From: Pseudoflavitalea sp. G-6-1-2
GTDB lineage: Bacteria > Bacteroidota > Bacteroidia > Chitinophagales > Chitinophagaceae
Assembly (NCBI RefSeq): GCF_012927185.1
Contig: NZ_JABBGB010000003.1
Location: forward strand, 806,001 to 870,000
DNA: 64,000 nt
Direction: 5' to 3'
In this document: piece after piece, positions 15,902 to 24,810 of the stretch
Numbering within the stretch: position 1 is the first letter of the stretch
Layout: each line of letters starts with the position of its first letter
Position numbers and translations under genes: made by a program
Notes under the pieces: generated by a model
Told to the model about the DNA's origin: nothing
Databases searched by the model: none
Seen by the model: only the letters and a program-made list of their open reading frames with translations

Positions 15902-18514
15902 TTAATTCACTTTGCTTTTAATTTCCTGCAATTTTAATAAGGCCTCTACGGGAGTGAGTCTGTTGATATCTATGTTAGCGAGTATTTGCCGTATATCGTC
16001 GAAGGTTTCGCTATGTGCATCGAAAATTGATAATTGGAATTTCTCAGTCGCTATGCTTTTTACCTTCTCATTGGTGGCTGCAACAGCAGGACCATTTCCA
16101 TCTACATGCTTTTCTTCGAGCTGATGCAATATCTCGTTTGCACGTTTGATCAGTGAAGGCGGCATACCGGCCATCTTGGCCACATGGATACCGAAGCTGT
16201 GCGTAGTGCCGCCCGGCGCCAGTTTGCGCAGGAAGATCACTTTATTGCCCACCTCTTTATTGGTGATATGATAATTGCGGATGCGGGGCAGTTTATTCTC
16301 CAGCTCATTCAGTTCGTGATAGTGTGTTGCGAACAGTGTACGTGGACGGAAATCCGAATTATGCAAATGCTCCGCAATACTCCATGCAATGGAGATACCA
16401 TCGTAGGTGCTGGTGCCTCTTCCGATCTCGTCGAGCAGAATCAGACTGCGTGCCGTGATATTGTTGATGATGCTGGCCGTTTCGTTCATCTCCACCATAA
16501 AAGTAGATTCGCCTCCGCTCAGGTTGTCGGATGCACCTACCCGTGTGAAAATTTTATCGGTCAATGGAATATGCGCACTGTCTGCCGGAACAAAACTTCC
16601 CATATGCGCCATCAATGTGATCAGTGCTGTCTGACGAAGTATCGCACTCTTACCGCTCATGTTCGGACCAGTAAGAATTATGATCTGTTTGCCTTCGGGA
16701 TCGAGCTCTATATCGTTGGCGATATACGGTTCTCCCACCGGCAGGTTTCTTTCAATCACCGGATGGCGGCTTTCTTTCAAGCTCAGCGAATGCCCTTCGT
16801 GCAGTTGCGGTTTTTTGTAGTTGTATTGCAAGGCATTGTTGGCAAAACAGATGAGGCAATCGAGTATGGCCAGCACACTGCCGTTGAGCTGCATCGCTGC
16901 GAGATGCGGTTGCAGCGCACTGAGCAGTTCGTCGTAAAGTGCGGCTTCGATGTTCAGTATCTTTTCTTCTGCACCTACGATCTTCTCTTCGTATTCTTTC
17001 AGCTCGGGAGTGATGTATCGCTCCGCACTGGTGAGTGTTTGCTTGCGGATCCAGTCGGCAGGCACTTTGTCTTTATGCGTGTGGGTTACTTCGAGGAAGT
17101 AGCCGAATACATTGTTGAATCCGATCTTCAGGGACGAGATGCCTGTTTTCTCTGCTTCTTTCTGTTGCAGGGCATTGAGGTAATCTTTTCCGCCGCTGGC
17201 AATGGCGCGCAGCTGATCGAGTTCAGCATGGATGCCTGCTGCAATTACACCTCCTTTGGCCGCAACGGCAGGTGGGTTCTCACCAATGGTATGGTTGATT
17301 CTGTCGCGGATAGCGGCGCAGGCATCGAGCGTTTCGCTTAGTCTTTTCAGATAGGCGTTGGGACTGTCGATGGTGAGCTGCTGCAGTTCTTCGATATGCT
17401 GCAATCCTCTTGCGAGCTGCAATACTTCACGTGGACCGATCTTTCTCGTCGGGATCTTGCTCACGAGGCGTTCTACGTCGCCGGTCTGTTTAATATGATG
17501 AGTGATCTTATTGCGCAGATCCACTTCTTTGATGAAGTGCTCCACCAGATCGAGTCGCTCATTGATGCGGCCCATATCTTTCAATGGCAGCAGTATCCAG
17601 CGTTTCAGCAGTCGTGCTCCCATAGGGCTCACGGTATGATCGAGTACTTTATGCAGACTGTTGCCCAGTTCGGGACCTCCGGTGAGTTCGAGGTTGCGGA
17701 TAGTGAAGCGATCCATCCAGAGATAATCTTCTCTGTCGATGCGCTGCACGCCGGTGATATGCTGCAGATTCGGATGTTCGGTATCGCGCAGGTAATGCAG
17801 CACTGCACCTGCAGCGATGAGTCCTTCGCGCATGCCTTCCACACCAAATCCTTTCAGTGAATGCGTTTGAAAATGTTTCAGCAAACTTTCCGTGGCATAC
17901 GCTTCGTCGAAGATCCAGCTCTCCATGGTGTAGGTGTAGAACCTGTTGGCGAATTGCTCTTTGAACATTTTCTGGTAACTGCGCTGGAAGATCACTTCGG
18001 CAGGTCTCAGCGTCTGCAGCAGCTTTTCGATATATTCCTGATTGCCTTCGGCAACATAGAATTCTCCGGTAGAGATATCCAGAAAGGCGATGCCGCTCTG
18101 TGTTTCGGTATAATGAATGCCTGCGAGGAAGTTATTGCTGTTATGCTCCAGCATCTTGTCGTTGGTAGCGATACCGGGGGTAACCAGTTCGGTTACACCA
18201 CGCTTCACGATGCCCTTGGCTGTTTTGGGATCTTCGAGCTGATCGCAGATGGCTACGCGATGGCCGGCCTTCACCAGTTTATGGAGATAGGTATCCAGTG
18301 AATGATGGGGGAAACCTGCCAGATCCAAAGCGTCGGGATCGCCGCTGTGGCGCTTGGTAAGCGTTATGCCCAACACCTGGGAAGCAACGATGGCGTCGTT
18401 GCCGAATGTTTCATAAAAATCACCTACGCGAAATAAAAGAACAGCATCAGGATACTTCTGTTTGATCGCTTTATGCTGTTGCATCATCGGGGAAACTGTG
18501 CCTGCTTTAGCCAT
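15902..18514 (-). CDS. mutS: DNA mismatch repair protein MutS
   Basis: 870 residues from the ATG at 18514, the expected length. Domain I carries the mismatch-reading FYE motif in VLLFRVGDFYETFGNDA; the C-terminal ATPase has Walker A GPNMSGKSA (Lys622), Walker B-like LILLDEIGRGTSTYDG and the ATHYHEL motif. It recognises mismatches and small loops and recruits MutL, which is not in this window. The open frame continues upstream to 19075, but that part is antisense to the SpoU methyltransferase and lacks homology; MAKAGTVSPMMQQHKAIKQKYP is the normal N-terminus. A -7 element sits 5 bases before this ATG. Confidence 0.96.
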   Translation of the reverse strand: MAKAGTVSPMMQQHKAIKQKYPDAVLLFRVGDFYETFGNDAIVASQVLGITLTKRHSGDPDALDLAGFPHHSLDTYLHKLVKAGHRVAICDQLEDPKTAKGIVKRGVTELVTPGIATNDKMLEHNSNNFLAGIHYTETQSGIAFLDISTGEFYVAEGNQEYIEKLLQTLRPAEVIFQRSYQKMFKEQFANRFYTYTMESWIFDEAYATESLLKHFQTHSLKGFGVEGMREGLIAAGAVLHYLRDTEHPNLQHITGVQRIDREDYLWMDRFTIRNLELTGGPELGNSLHKVLDHTVSPMGARLLKRWILLPLKDMGRINERLDLVEHFIKEVDLRNKITHHIKQTGDVERLVSKIPTRKIGPREVLQLARGLQHIEELQQLTIDSPNAYLKRLSETLDACAAIRDRINHTIGENPPAVAAKGGVIAAGIHAELDQLRAIASGGKDYLNALQQKEAEKTGISSLKIGFNNVFGYFLEVTHTHKDKVPADWIRKQTLTSAERYITPELKEYEEKIVGAEEKILNIEAALYDELLSALQPHLAAMQLNGSVLAILDCLICFANNALQYNYKKPQLHEGHSLSLKESRHPVIERNLPVGEPYIANDIELDPEGKQIIILTGPNMSGKSAILRQTALITLMAHMGSFVPADSAHIPLTDKIFTRVGASDNLSGGESTFMVEMNETASIINNITARSLILLDEIGRGTSTYDGISIAWSIAEHLHNSDFRPRTLFATHYHELNELENKLPRIRNYHITNKEVGNKVIFLRKLAPGGTTHSFGIHVAKMAGMPPSLIKRANEILHQLEEKHVDGNGPAVAATNEKVKSIATEKFQLSIFDAHSETFDDIRQILANIDINRLTPVEALLKLQEIKSKVN

Positions 18515-18519
18515 GGGGG

Positions 18520-18527
18520 CAAATATA
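18520..18527 (-). promoter_or_regulatory. -7 promoter element for mutS
   Basis: Minus-strand TATATTTG, exact TAnnTTTG, ending 5 bases before the mutS ATG at 18514. This fixes the start and predicts a leaderless or nearly leaderless mRNA. Confidence 0.55.
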
Positions 18528-18598
18528 AAGGCTTTGACGGCCTCCAAAAAATCCCGGAACCGGGTGTGGAGAATTCGTGGATTGTTTCTGACAACCAA

Positions 18599-18606
18599 TA
18601 TCTTTG
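18599..18606 (+). promoter_or_regulatory. -7 promoter element for SpoU methyltransferase operon
   Basis: TATCTTTG, exact TAnnTTTG, 4 bases before the ATG at 18611. Divergent from the mutS element with about 70 bases between them. Confidence 0.55.
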
Positions 18607-18610
18607 CAGG

Positions 18611-19159
18611 ATGCGTAAACTTGAAATGGATGAGCTCAACCGCCTGAGTGTAGACCAGTTCAGACAGAGTGAGAAAGTACCTGTGGTGGTGGTGCTCGAC
18701 AATATCCGCAGCATGCATAACGTGGGCAGTGTATTCCGTACCTGCGATGCTTTTCTGCTGCAGTGCGTGTACCTTTGCGGATATACACCGCAACCGCCGC
18801 ACCGCGATATCAATAAAACCGCGCTCGGCGCTACGGAGACCGTGGAATGGAAATATTTCGATACCACCATCGCTGCGGTAGAGCAGCTGAAAGAGCAGGG
18901 GTACAGCATCTGGGCCATCGAGCAGGTACAGGACAGTGTTCCGCTGCATCAGTTTACTTACGATGCTGAAAAACCACTGGCCATTGTATTCGGCAATGAA
19001 GTGGAAGGCGTGGATGCCGATGTGGTGAAAGCCTGCCATGGCAGCATTGAAATACCTCAGCTCGGCATGAAACATTCGCTCAATATTTCAGTAGCGGCCG
19101 GCATCGTGCTCTGGGAATTGGTGAGAAGCCGTAAAAACCTTTTTAGTTCAGACAAATGA
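18611..19159 (+). CDS. SpoU/TrmH-family RNA 2'-O-methyltransferase
   Basis: 182 residues from the ATG at 18611. The SPOUT motifs are intact: NVGSVFRTCDAF (motif 1), IVFGNEVEGV (motif 2) and IPQLGMKHSLNISVAAGIVLWE (motif 3 with the trefoil knot). The enzyme should transfer a methyl group from S-adenosylmethionine to a ribose 2'-OH of tRNA or rRNA; lack of an N-terminal extension fits a TrmH-like tRNA enzyme but the target base is unknown. The open frame extends back to 18473 over the mutS start; the -7 element rules that out. The stop overlaps the next start (ATGA at 19156), showing translational coupling. Confidence 0.9.
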   Translation: MRKLEMDELNRLSVDQFRQSEKVPVVVVLDNIRSMHNVGSVFRTCDAFLLQCVYLCGYTPQPPHRDINKTALGATETVEWKYFDTTIAAVEQLKEQGYSIWAIEQVQDSVPLHQFTYDAEKPLAIVFGNEVEGVDADVVKACHGSIEIPQLGMKHSLNISVAAGIVLWELVRSRKNLFSSDK

Positions 19160-20052
19160 CTACAGTAAAAAAATATCTCTCGCTCGTTAAGTTTTCGCAT
19201 ACCATTTTTGCGATGCCTTTTGCTATGATCGGATTGGTACTGGGCCTGGTATCGGAGGAATATGCACATCAGGCAAACCCCTCACCATGGTGGAGAACAT
19301 TCATTCTGGTGGTACTCTGTATGGTGTTTGCAAGAAGCGCTGCCATGGCCTTCAACCGCTGGCTCGATGCGAAATTCGACGCACTCAATCCGCGTACCGC
19401 CATTCGTGAAATTCCCGCAGGTATTCTGAAAGCCGACAGCGTACTCTGGTTCACCATCGCCTGCAGTCTGCTCTTTATGGCATGCACCTGGTTCATCAAT
19501 CCTATTTGTTTCTTCTTATCGCCGGTTGCGCTCTTTGTGGTACTGGGATACAGTTATACAAAACGATTCACTCCGCTTTGTCACCTGATACTCGGATTGG
19601 GATTGTCGCTGGCTCCCATCGGCGCCTATCTCGCCGTTACCGGAGTGTTCAGCATGCTTCCCATTTTCTTCTCCATTGCAGTGATCTGCTGGGTGAGCGG
19701 ATTCGATATCATCTATGCTTTGCAGGATGAAACCTTCGATAAGAACAACAATCTCCATTCCATCCCAGCTGCACTGGGCGGAGCCCGCGCGCTGCGCGTA
19801 TCAGAACTGCTGCACCTGATCAGCGCCGCCTGTGTGATCGCAGCCGGACTGTACGGCCATTTTGAAATGCTTTACTGGATTGGTGTTGCCGTGTTTGTGG
19901 GTATGCTCATTTATCAGCATTCCATTGTAAAACCAAACGATCTCCGCAGGGTAAATCTCGCATTCATGACGGCCAATGGCATCGCCAGCGTAGTGTTTGC
20001 GGTATTCGTAATTGCAGATCTCACCATCAGGCACGCATTGGCCTGCTGTTAA
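19156..20052 (+). CDS. UbiA-type polyprenyltransferase (MqnP-like)
   Basis: 298 residues with about eight transmembrane helices. Both aspartate-rich prenyl diphosphate and Mg2+ sites are present: AFNRWLDAKFDALNPRTAIREIPAG and FDIIYALQDETFDKNNNLHSIP. These variants match the subfamily annotated as putative 4-hydroxybenzoate polyprenyltransferase, which includes MqnP of the futalosine menaquinone pathway. Bacteroidota make menaquinone rather than ubiquinone, so menaquinone biosynthesis is the likely role (inference). It overlaps the upstream methyltransferase by 4 bases and is followed by ruvX after 18 bases. Confidence 0.85.
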   Translation: MTTVKKYLSLVKFSHTIFAMPFAMIGLVLGLVSEEYAHQANPSPWWRTFILVVLCMVFARSAAMAFNRWLDAKFDALNPRTAIREIPAGILKADSVLWFTIACSLLFMACTWFINPICFFLSPVALFVVLGYSYTKRFTPLCHLILGLGLSLAPIGAYLAVTGVFSMLPIFFSIAVICWVSGFDIIYALQDETFDKNNNLHSIPAALGGARALRVSELLHLISAACVIAAGLYGHFEMLYWIGVAVFVGMLIYQHSIVKPNDLRRVNLAFMTANGIASVVFAVFVIADLTIRHALACC

Positions 20053-20070
20053 TTCATTCAACAATATCTC

Positions 20071-20484
20071 ATGGCGCGCATACTGGCAATAGATTATGGT
20101 GGAAAGCGTACAGGGCTGGCCGTTACGGACCCTCTGCAAATAGTGGCAACCGGATTAACCACCGTTGAAACGCCGCAACTCTTCAAATACCTCAAAGATT
20201 ATATCAGCAAAGAACAGGTAGAGCTGATCCTCATCGGCATGCCCACCAACTGGGACGATTCCGATACCCACGCCACTCCGCTGGTGAAAAAAGCCATTGA
20301 AAGACTGAAAAAAGAATTTCCCGCAATACCCCTCAAAGAAGTGGATGAACGATACACTTCCAAAATGGCCAAACAGGCGATGATCCAGATGGGGCTTGGC
20401 AAAAAGCAACGTCAGAATAAAGCGCTGGTCGATGAAATTGCTGCCACCATCATGCTGCAGGAATATCTGCAACAGAACGTGTAG
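20071..20484 (+). CDS. ruvX: putative pre-16S rRNA nuclease / Holliday junction resolvase RuvX (YqgF)
   Basis: 137 residues, the usual size. RNase H-like fold with the catalytic aspartates in LAIDYGGKRTGLAVTD and ALVDEIAATIMLQEYL, plus GMPTNWDDSDTHA and DERYTSKMA. The family matures the 5' end of 16S rRNA in E. coli; a Holliday junction role was proposed earlier. Last gene of the run that starts at 18611. Confidence 0.92.
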   Translation: MARILAIDYGGKRTGLAVTDPLQIVATGLTTVETPQLFKYLKDYISKEQVELILIGMPTNWDDSDTHATPLVKKAIERLKKEFPAIPLKEVDERYTSKMAKQAMIQMGLGKKQRQNKALVDEIAATIMLQEYLQQNV

Positions 20485-20632
20485 CTTCTTCCTCATTCCT
20501 CAAGATTATTGAGCTGAAATCATGAGAATAGCCACTGGAAACCCCGCCTTTGCAATTCCATGACCGATGCGGCAATTATTTTGTTATCAACCACTTATCT
20601 CAATGTGGGTCTCAAAAGGAACCTCAATCCCC

Positions 20633-20662
20633 TTGCCGGTACTGAATTTTGGAGTAAATTTG
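20633..20662 (+). promoter_or_regulatory. promoter upstream of def
   Basis: TTG at 20633-20635, then 19 bases, then TAAATTTG at 20655-20662. Spacing and both boxes match the Bacteroidota primary sigma consensus (TTG-N19-TAnnTTTG). The leader to the ATG at 20704 is about 36 bases. Confidence 0.65.
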
Positions 20663-20703
20663 CAGGATTCACAAAAAACAAGCAATCAAGCAATTACTAT
20701 ACA

Positions 20704-21279
20704 ATGATTCTTCCAATTGTAGCTTACGGTGCGCCTATTCTGAGAGCAGTGGCGAAAGATATTGAACCTGATTATCCCGGTCTGCCAAAGCTGATCGAAG
20801 ATATGTGGGAGACCATGTATTCTTCCAATGGAGTAGGGCTGGCAGCTCCGCAAATAAATAAAGGCATCCGCATTTTCGTAGTGGACAGTGCGCAGATTTT
20901 CGAGAATCTCGAACCCGAAGACGAAAAATATCCCGATGCTCCAGGCATCAAGCAGGTGTTCATCAATGCACATATCAAATCGCTGGGTGGTGATGAATGG
21001 GCATACAACGAAGGTTGCCTCAGCATCCCCAAGATCCGCGAAGATGTTTACCGCTCGGAAGAAGTAACCCTCGAATATATGGATGAGAACTTCGTAGCAC
21101 ATACTCAAACATTCATTGGCGTTACTGCCCGTGTAATTCTGCACGAATACGATCACCTCGAAGGCAAACTCTTTATCGACTATCTGAAGCCGCTGAAAAA
21201 GCGCATGATCAAAGGCAAGCTCGACGATATCTCCAAAGGGAAAGTGCGCGTAGATTACAGAATGACTTTCCAGAAGTAG
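20704..21279 (+). CDS. def: peptide deformylase
   Basis: 191 residues from the ATG at 20704. It removes the formyl group from the N-terminal methionine of new proteins. The three metal-site motifs are GVGLAAPQI, EGCLSIP (metal-binding Cys) and HEYDHLEG (HEXXH). The frame is open from 20560, but the extra 48 residues precede the MILPIVAYGAPILR start typical of the family and contain the promoter, so 20704 is the start. Confidence 0.95.
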   Translation: MILPIVAYGAPILRAVAKDIEPDYPGLPKLIEDMWETMYSSNGVGLAAPQINKGIRIFVVDSAQIFENLEPEDEKYPDAPGIKQVFINAHIKSLGGDEWAYNEGCLSIPKIREDVYRSEEVTLEYMDENFVAHTQTFIGVTARVILHEYDHLEGKLFIDYLKPLKKRMIKGKLDDISKGKVRVDYRMTFQK

Positions 21280-21295
21280 CCGTCGGCAACACTGC

Positions 21296-22249
21296 ATGAA
21301 GTTACTCTACACAATATCCTTTCTTTGCATCGGTTCTGCTGCCATGTCGCAGCAGGATACGAGCCATGTAAAGAAAGACAGTGCCATCATCGGCAACAAG
21401 GCCGTTACGCTCAAAGAAGTGGTGGTGCGCAGCAATCTCAATGTGCCGGCCTTCATCAACCGGATAAAGGAAGACACCACTTTCTACAAAGCTTTCCGCA
21501 ATCTCAAAGTGCTGGGATACACTGCTCTCAACGATATCCGCATGGTAGACAAATCCGGTGAGCCCGTAGCTACCCTGTACAGCCGTACCATTCAGCAAAC
21601 CGGCAAAGGTTGCCGCTGGATGAATACCGTTGAAGAACAGACCACCGGCGATATGTACAACAAGAAGCACAGTTTCAATTACTATACCGCTGAAATGTAC
21701 GCCGGGCTTTTCTTTGCGCGCGATACCATCTGCGGCGAAAGCAATATCGTAAAAGGAACTTCCTTCACCATGGAAGGAAAATCCGGTATCGAAAAACACA
21801 AAGAGCAGTTGAAGATGCTGTTCTTCAATCCCGGCAAAAAGATCCCCGGCATTCCATTCATCGGCAACAAGATCGCCATCTTCGAAGAAGAAGCTGCCGC
21901 GCTATACGATTTCTCCATCGATATGCAGGAGTTCAAAGGGGAGATGTGTTACATCTTCAAAGTGATTCCCCGCGACAATCTCAGCAAATCTGAAAAGGAC
22001 CAGATAGTGATCAACGAAATGACCACCTGGTTCAATGTAAATACCTGGGATATCGTGGCAAGAAACTACGACCTCAGCTACAATACCGGGTTCTACAATT
22101 TCGATGTGCACATGGAAGTGGAAATGACAAAATTCGAAGACCTGATCGTGCCCCGCGTACTCCGCTACTACGGCGGCTGGAACGTAATATTGAAGAAACG
22201 CGAACGCGGCCTCTTCACTGCCACACTGTTCGATTTCAACAGAAAATAA
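21296..22249 (+). CDS. secreted protein of unknown function
   Basis: 317 residues with a signal peptide (MKLLYTISFLCIGSAAMSQQ). The mature part begins with a VTLKEVVVRSNLN segment resembling the entry to carboxypeptidase-regulatory or TonB-plug-like sequences, then a beta-rich body (LYDFSIDMQEFKGEMCYIFKV) that may be a periplasmic beta-sheet fold like outer-membrane lipoprotein carriers. No enzyme motif seen. It starts 16 bases after def and probably shares its transcript; a bidirectional terminator follows. Confidence 0.75.
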   Translation: MKLLYTISFLCIGSAAMSQQDTSHVKKDSAIIGNKAVTLKEVVVRSNLNVPAFINRIKEDTTFYKAFRNLKVLGYTALNDIRMVDKSGEPVATLYSRTIQQTGKGCRWMNTVEEQTTGDMYNKKHSFNYYTAEMYAGLFFARDTICGESNIVKGTSFTMEGKSGIEKHKEQLKMLFFNPGKKIPGIPFIGNKIAIFEEEAAALYDFSIDMQEFKGEMCYIFKVIPRDNLSKSEKDQIVINEMTTWFNVNTWDIVARNYDLSYNTGFYNFDVHMEVEMTKFEDLIVPRVLRYYGGWNVILKKRERGLFTATLFDFNRK

Positions 22250-22266
22250 TTTGCACCTGCATAAAA

Positions 22267-22297
22267 AAACGGAGCCCGCAATCTGCGCGCTCCGTTT
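22267..22297. terminator. bidirectional terminator between convergent genes
   Basis: AAACGGAGC and GCTCCGTTT form a 9-bp stem. An A run precedes it and a T run follows, so it can serve both the gene ending at 22249 and the rluA-type gene ending at 22318. Confidence 0.75.
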
Positions 22298-22317
22298 ACT
22301 ATTTTAATGAACCAGTG

Positions 22318-23391
22318 TTAGATGATATTCTTCACCTTCACATAGTTTCTCCATTTCTCTATCAGCGCCGTCATATCAGCCGGGATCTCACTTTCAAACT
22401 GCACATGCTTGCCTGTGCGCGGATGTTTGAATCCGATGGTTCTTGCATGCAGTGCATGTCTGGGGCAGAGTGCAAAACAATTGTCTACATACTGCTTGTA
22501 CTTGGTGAACACGGTTCCTTTCACGATGCGGTCGCCTCCGTATAATTCATCGCTGAACAATGGGTGGCCGATATGTTTCATGTGCACGCGGATCTGGTGT
22601 GTACGGCCTGTTTCCAGTTCGCACTGCACCATAGTTACGTAGCCCATGCGCTCCAGCACTTTGTAGTGGGTGATGGCTTCTTTTCCGTAATCGCCATCCG
22701 GGTAGGCGTCGAAGATCTTTCTGAAACGCTGGTGGCGGCCGATATGTGCGTTAACGGTGCCGCTTTCTTCAGCTACATCGCCCCATACCAATGCAACGTA
22801 CTGACGGTGGATAGTGTGATCGAAGAATTGTTTGGCGAGACTGCTGGCGGCTTTGCCGGTTTTGGCCAGTACCATCAGTCCGGATGTATTCTTATCGATG
22901 CGATGCACCAGACCGAAACGTGGAAGTTCGTCGGTGTTCAGATTTTTATTCTGCTGCAACAGGTACCAGGCCACTCCATTGATGAGCGTGCCGCTTGGGT
23001 TGCCGCTTGCAGGATGCACTACCAGACCAACAGGTTTGTTGATGATGAGGATATCGTCATCTTCAAAAACAATATTGAGCGGCATTTCCTGAGGAATGAT
23101 TTCTTCTCCCTGCACTTCTTTATCGGAATACACAACTATCTCTTCTCCGGGCTTGATCTTATGGTTGCTTTGAACCTGTTTTCCATTGATCAGCACACGG
23201 CCGTTTTCGATAGACTGCTGCACTTTGTTGCGGGAAGCGCCTTCGATGCGGGCCACGAGGAATTTATCGAGGCGCATCGGTTCCTGGCCACGGTCAACCA
23301 CCAGGCTCATCCGCTCATAGAGCTCTTCCTGGCCATCTTCCTGGTTGTCGTCGAGTTCATTCAGCGCATCATTATTGATATTCGTAGTCAT
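22318..23391 (-). CDS. RluA-family 23S rRNA pseudouridine synthase (RluD-like)
   Basis: 357 residues. An N-terminal S4 RNA-binding domain (residues about 40-100, RLDKFLVARIEGASRNKVQ) is followed by the catalytic domain with HRIDKNTSGLMVLAKT, in which the Asp is the nucleophile. The architecture is that of RluD, which modifies helix 69 of 23S rRNA; the short acidic N-terminal extension (DDNQEDGQEELYE) is lineage specific. Specificity is inferred from domain layout. Confidence 0.92.
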   Translation of the reverse strand: MTTNINNDALNELDDNQEDGQEELYERMSLVVDRGQEPMRLDKFLVARIEGASRNKVQQSIENGRVLINGKQVQSNHKIKPGEEIVVYSDKEVQGEEIIPQEMPLNIVFEDDDILIINKPVGLVVHPASGNPSGTLINGVAWYLLQQNKNLNTDELPRFGLVHRIDKNTSGLMVLAKTGKAASSLAKQFFDHTIHRQYVALVWGDVAEESGTVNAHIGRHQRFRKIFDAYPDGDYGKEAITHYKVLERMGYVTMVQCELETGRTHQIRVHMKHIGHPLFSDELYGGDRIVKGTVFTKYKQYVDNCFALCPRHALHARTIGFKHPRTGKHVQFESEIPADMTALIEKWRNYVKVKNII

Positions 23392-23414
23392 AGCGTGTAG
23401 AGGGCAAATTTCCG

Positions 23415-23422
23415 CAAAGGTA
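23415..23422 (-). promoter_or_regulatory. -7 element for the pseudouridine synthase gene
   Basis: Minus-strand TACCTTTG matches TAnnTTTG; 23 bases separate it from the ATG at 23391. No -33 TTG at the ideal distance. Confidence 0.4.
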
Positions 23423-23466
23423 AGGGATCGCGGGGAGGTGCCGAATTTTGCGTAGTTTGCTGCCCT

Positions 23467-24810
23467 ATGAAAGCTACCCTCATCCTGTGTTTGCTCATCG
23501 GAAGCCTGTTCTCAGCTCAGGCTCAGTCAGATCCGTGGACCGGCATCTGGCAATTCAGCCGTAAACCCTATGCAGGGGCATTAAAATCCATTGAGATGCA
23601 ATTGCATATCGGCAAACCCGAAATGGGCATTCTCTACCCGGCGGTTCTTACCCTCAAATTCGGAGAGTTCACCGGCATTTACGAACTGCTGCTGGCCCGC
23701 AAGAACGAATACCAGCTCGGCATCAGCCGCGCCAAATACCCGCTGAAACAATCTCCCTACAAACTCGGCATCTGGATGTGGTATCTCAATGGTACCCTCG
23801 ATATGAACAATAAGAAGATTTCCGTTAACCGCATGTACATCGATAAAAGCGATTTCTGGATGCGCGGTCTCTACGACGACGATGAGATCTACGTACACTC
23901 CAAAACTTTCCTGCGCGATTTTTTGTATCGCGACAGTATCACACTCAGCAAAACCGGCAATGGACAATTGCCCGATTCAAGTGTAAAACGCATTCTCGAT
24001 CCCGGTGTAAAAAAAGTGTACTTCGGCATCTATGATCCCATCGTTTCCAAACAGGCCAGCATTCCCATGAAAGTGGAAGACGACGAACGGTACGACAAAG
24101 ACACCGTAACACTCCTTCACAATGGCCGTGCTCTCTTCTCCAAAGAGCAGATCACAGACAGGAATCGCAGGATGGATATCAAACTCGATAGCGGCAGAAA
24201 TTTGTTCATCTTCTTTGCCGACAATTACGGGAACATACAACCGAATACGGGCTTGCTCCATGCCACTATCGATGGAAAAGAATATGGGTTTGGATTTGCC
24301 AACCGCTCCAATGCCTACGCTACTTTTCTGGTAGCGGATATCTTATACAAACCTTCGCAGGTTTCAGTTGCTAAGGCAATACCTCCTGTGTTGCCTAAAA
24401 CAATAGAACCCGCTCCGGCACCCGTTGTGGCTGCGCCACCGGTTGCAAAACTCACCGGAAAAGACACGATAACAAAACGCCTTACATCTTCTATTGCCAC
24501 CTTCAAAGTGGATACAGCTGATGTTGTACTCGAATTGCGTGATAAAGAAATTCAGGATGGAGACAGCATCTCACTCCGCCTCAACGGAGAATGGATACTG
24601 AAAGGATTTGCCGTGAAGAAGGCTGTTCAGTCGGTGAACATTCACCTCAAACGCGGAGAGAACAGATTGCTGTTCGTCGCGGATAATCTCGGAAGCATAC
24701 CGCCGAATACAGCGGAGTTGCGCATTCGTTACAAACGCGAAACGAAAGTATTGTCGCTGAGTACCGATCTCGCGAAGAACAATGAGATCATTATTGATTT
24801 TGTCCCTTAG
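23467..24810 (+). CDS. secreted protein with internal duplication, unknown function
   Basis: 447 residues with a signal peptide ending near SAQAQ. Residues about 20-170 form a beta-rich domain (DPWTGIWQFSRKPYAG, GIWMWYLNGTLDMNNKKISV). Two related modules follow: DIKLDSGRNLFIFFADNYGNIQPNTG and NIHLKRGENRLLFVADNLGS (then IPPNTAELRIRYKR), separated by a Pro/Ala-rich linker (about 300-325). They look like repeated beta-sandwich units. No catalytic residues. Its last 20 bases overlap the convergent PsbP-like gene, with no room for a terminator. Confidence 0.75.
   Translation: MKATLILCLLIGSLFSAQAQSDPWTGIWQFSRKPYAGALKSIEMQLHIGKPEMGILYPAVLTLKFGEFTGIYELLLARKNEYQLGISRAKYPLKQSPYKLGIWMWYLNGTLDMNNKKISVNRMYIDKSDFWMRGLYDDDEIYVHSKTFLRDFLYRDSITLSKTGNGQLPDSSVKRILDPGVKKVYFGIYDPIVSKQASIPMKVEDDERYDKDTVTLLHNGRALFSKEQITDRNRRMDIKLDSGRNLFIFFADNYGNIQPNTGLLHATIDGKEYGFGFANRSNAYATFLVADILYKPSQVSVAKAIPPVLPKTIEPAPAPVVAAPPVAKLTGKDTITKRLTSSIATFKVDTADVVLELRDKEIQDGDSISLRLNGEWILKGFAVKKAVQSVNIHLKRGENRLLFVADNLGSIPPNTAELRIRYKRETKVLSLSTDLAKNNEIIIDFVP

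Noticed and set aside
16184-17341. Long open frame (385 residues) on the plus strand inside mutS
   Set aside because: It is antisense to a complete MutS with all motifs. The translation lacks any family signature; such shadows arise from codon bias.
18515-19075. N-terminal extension of MutS to 1057 residues
   Set aside because: The extra part is antisense to the methyltransferase gene, has no MutS homology, and a promoter box lies just before the shorter start.
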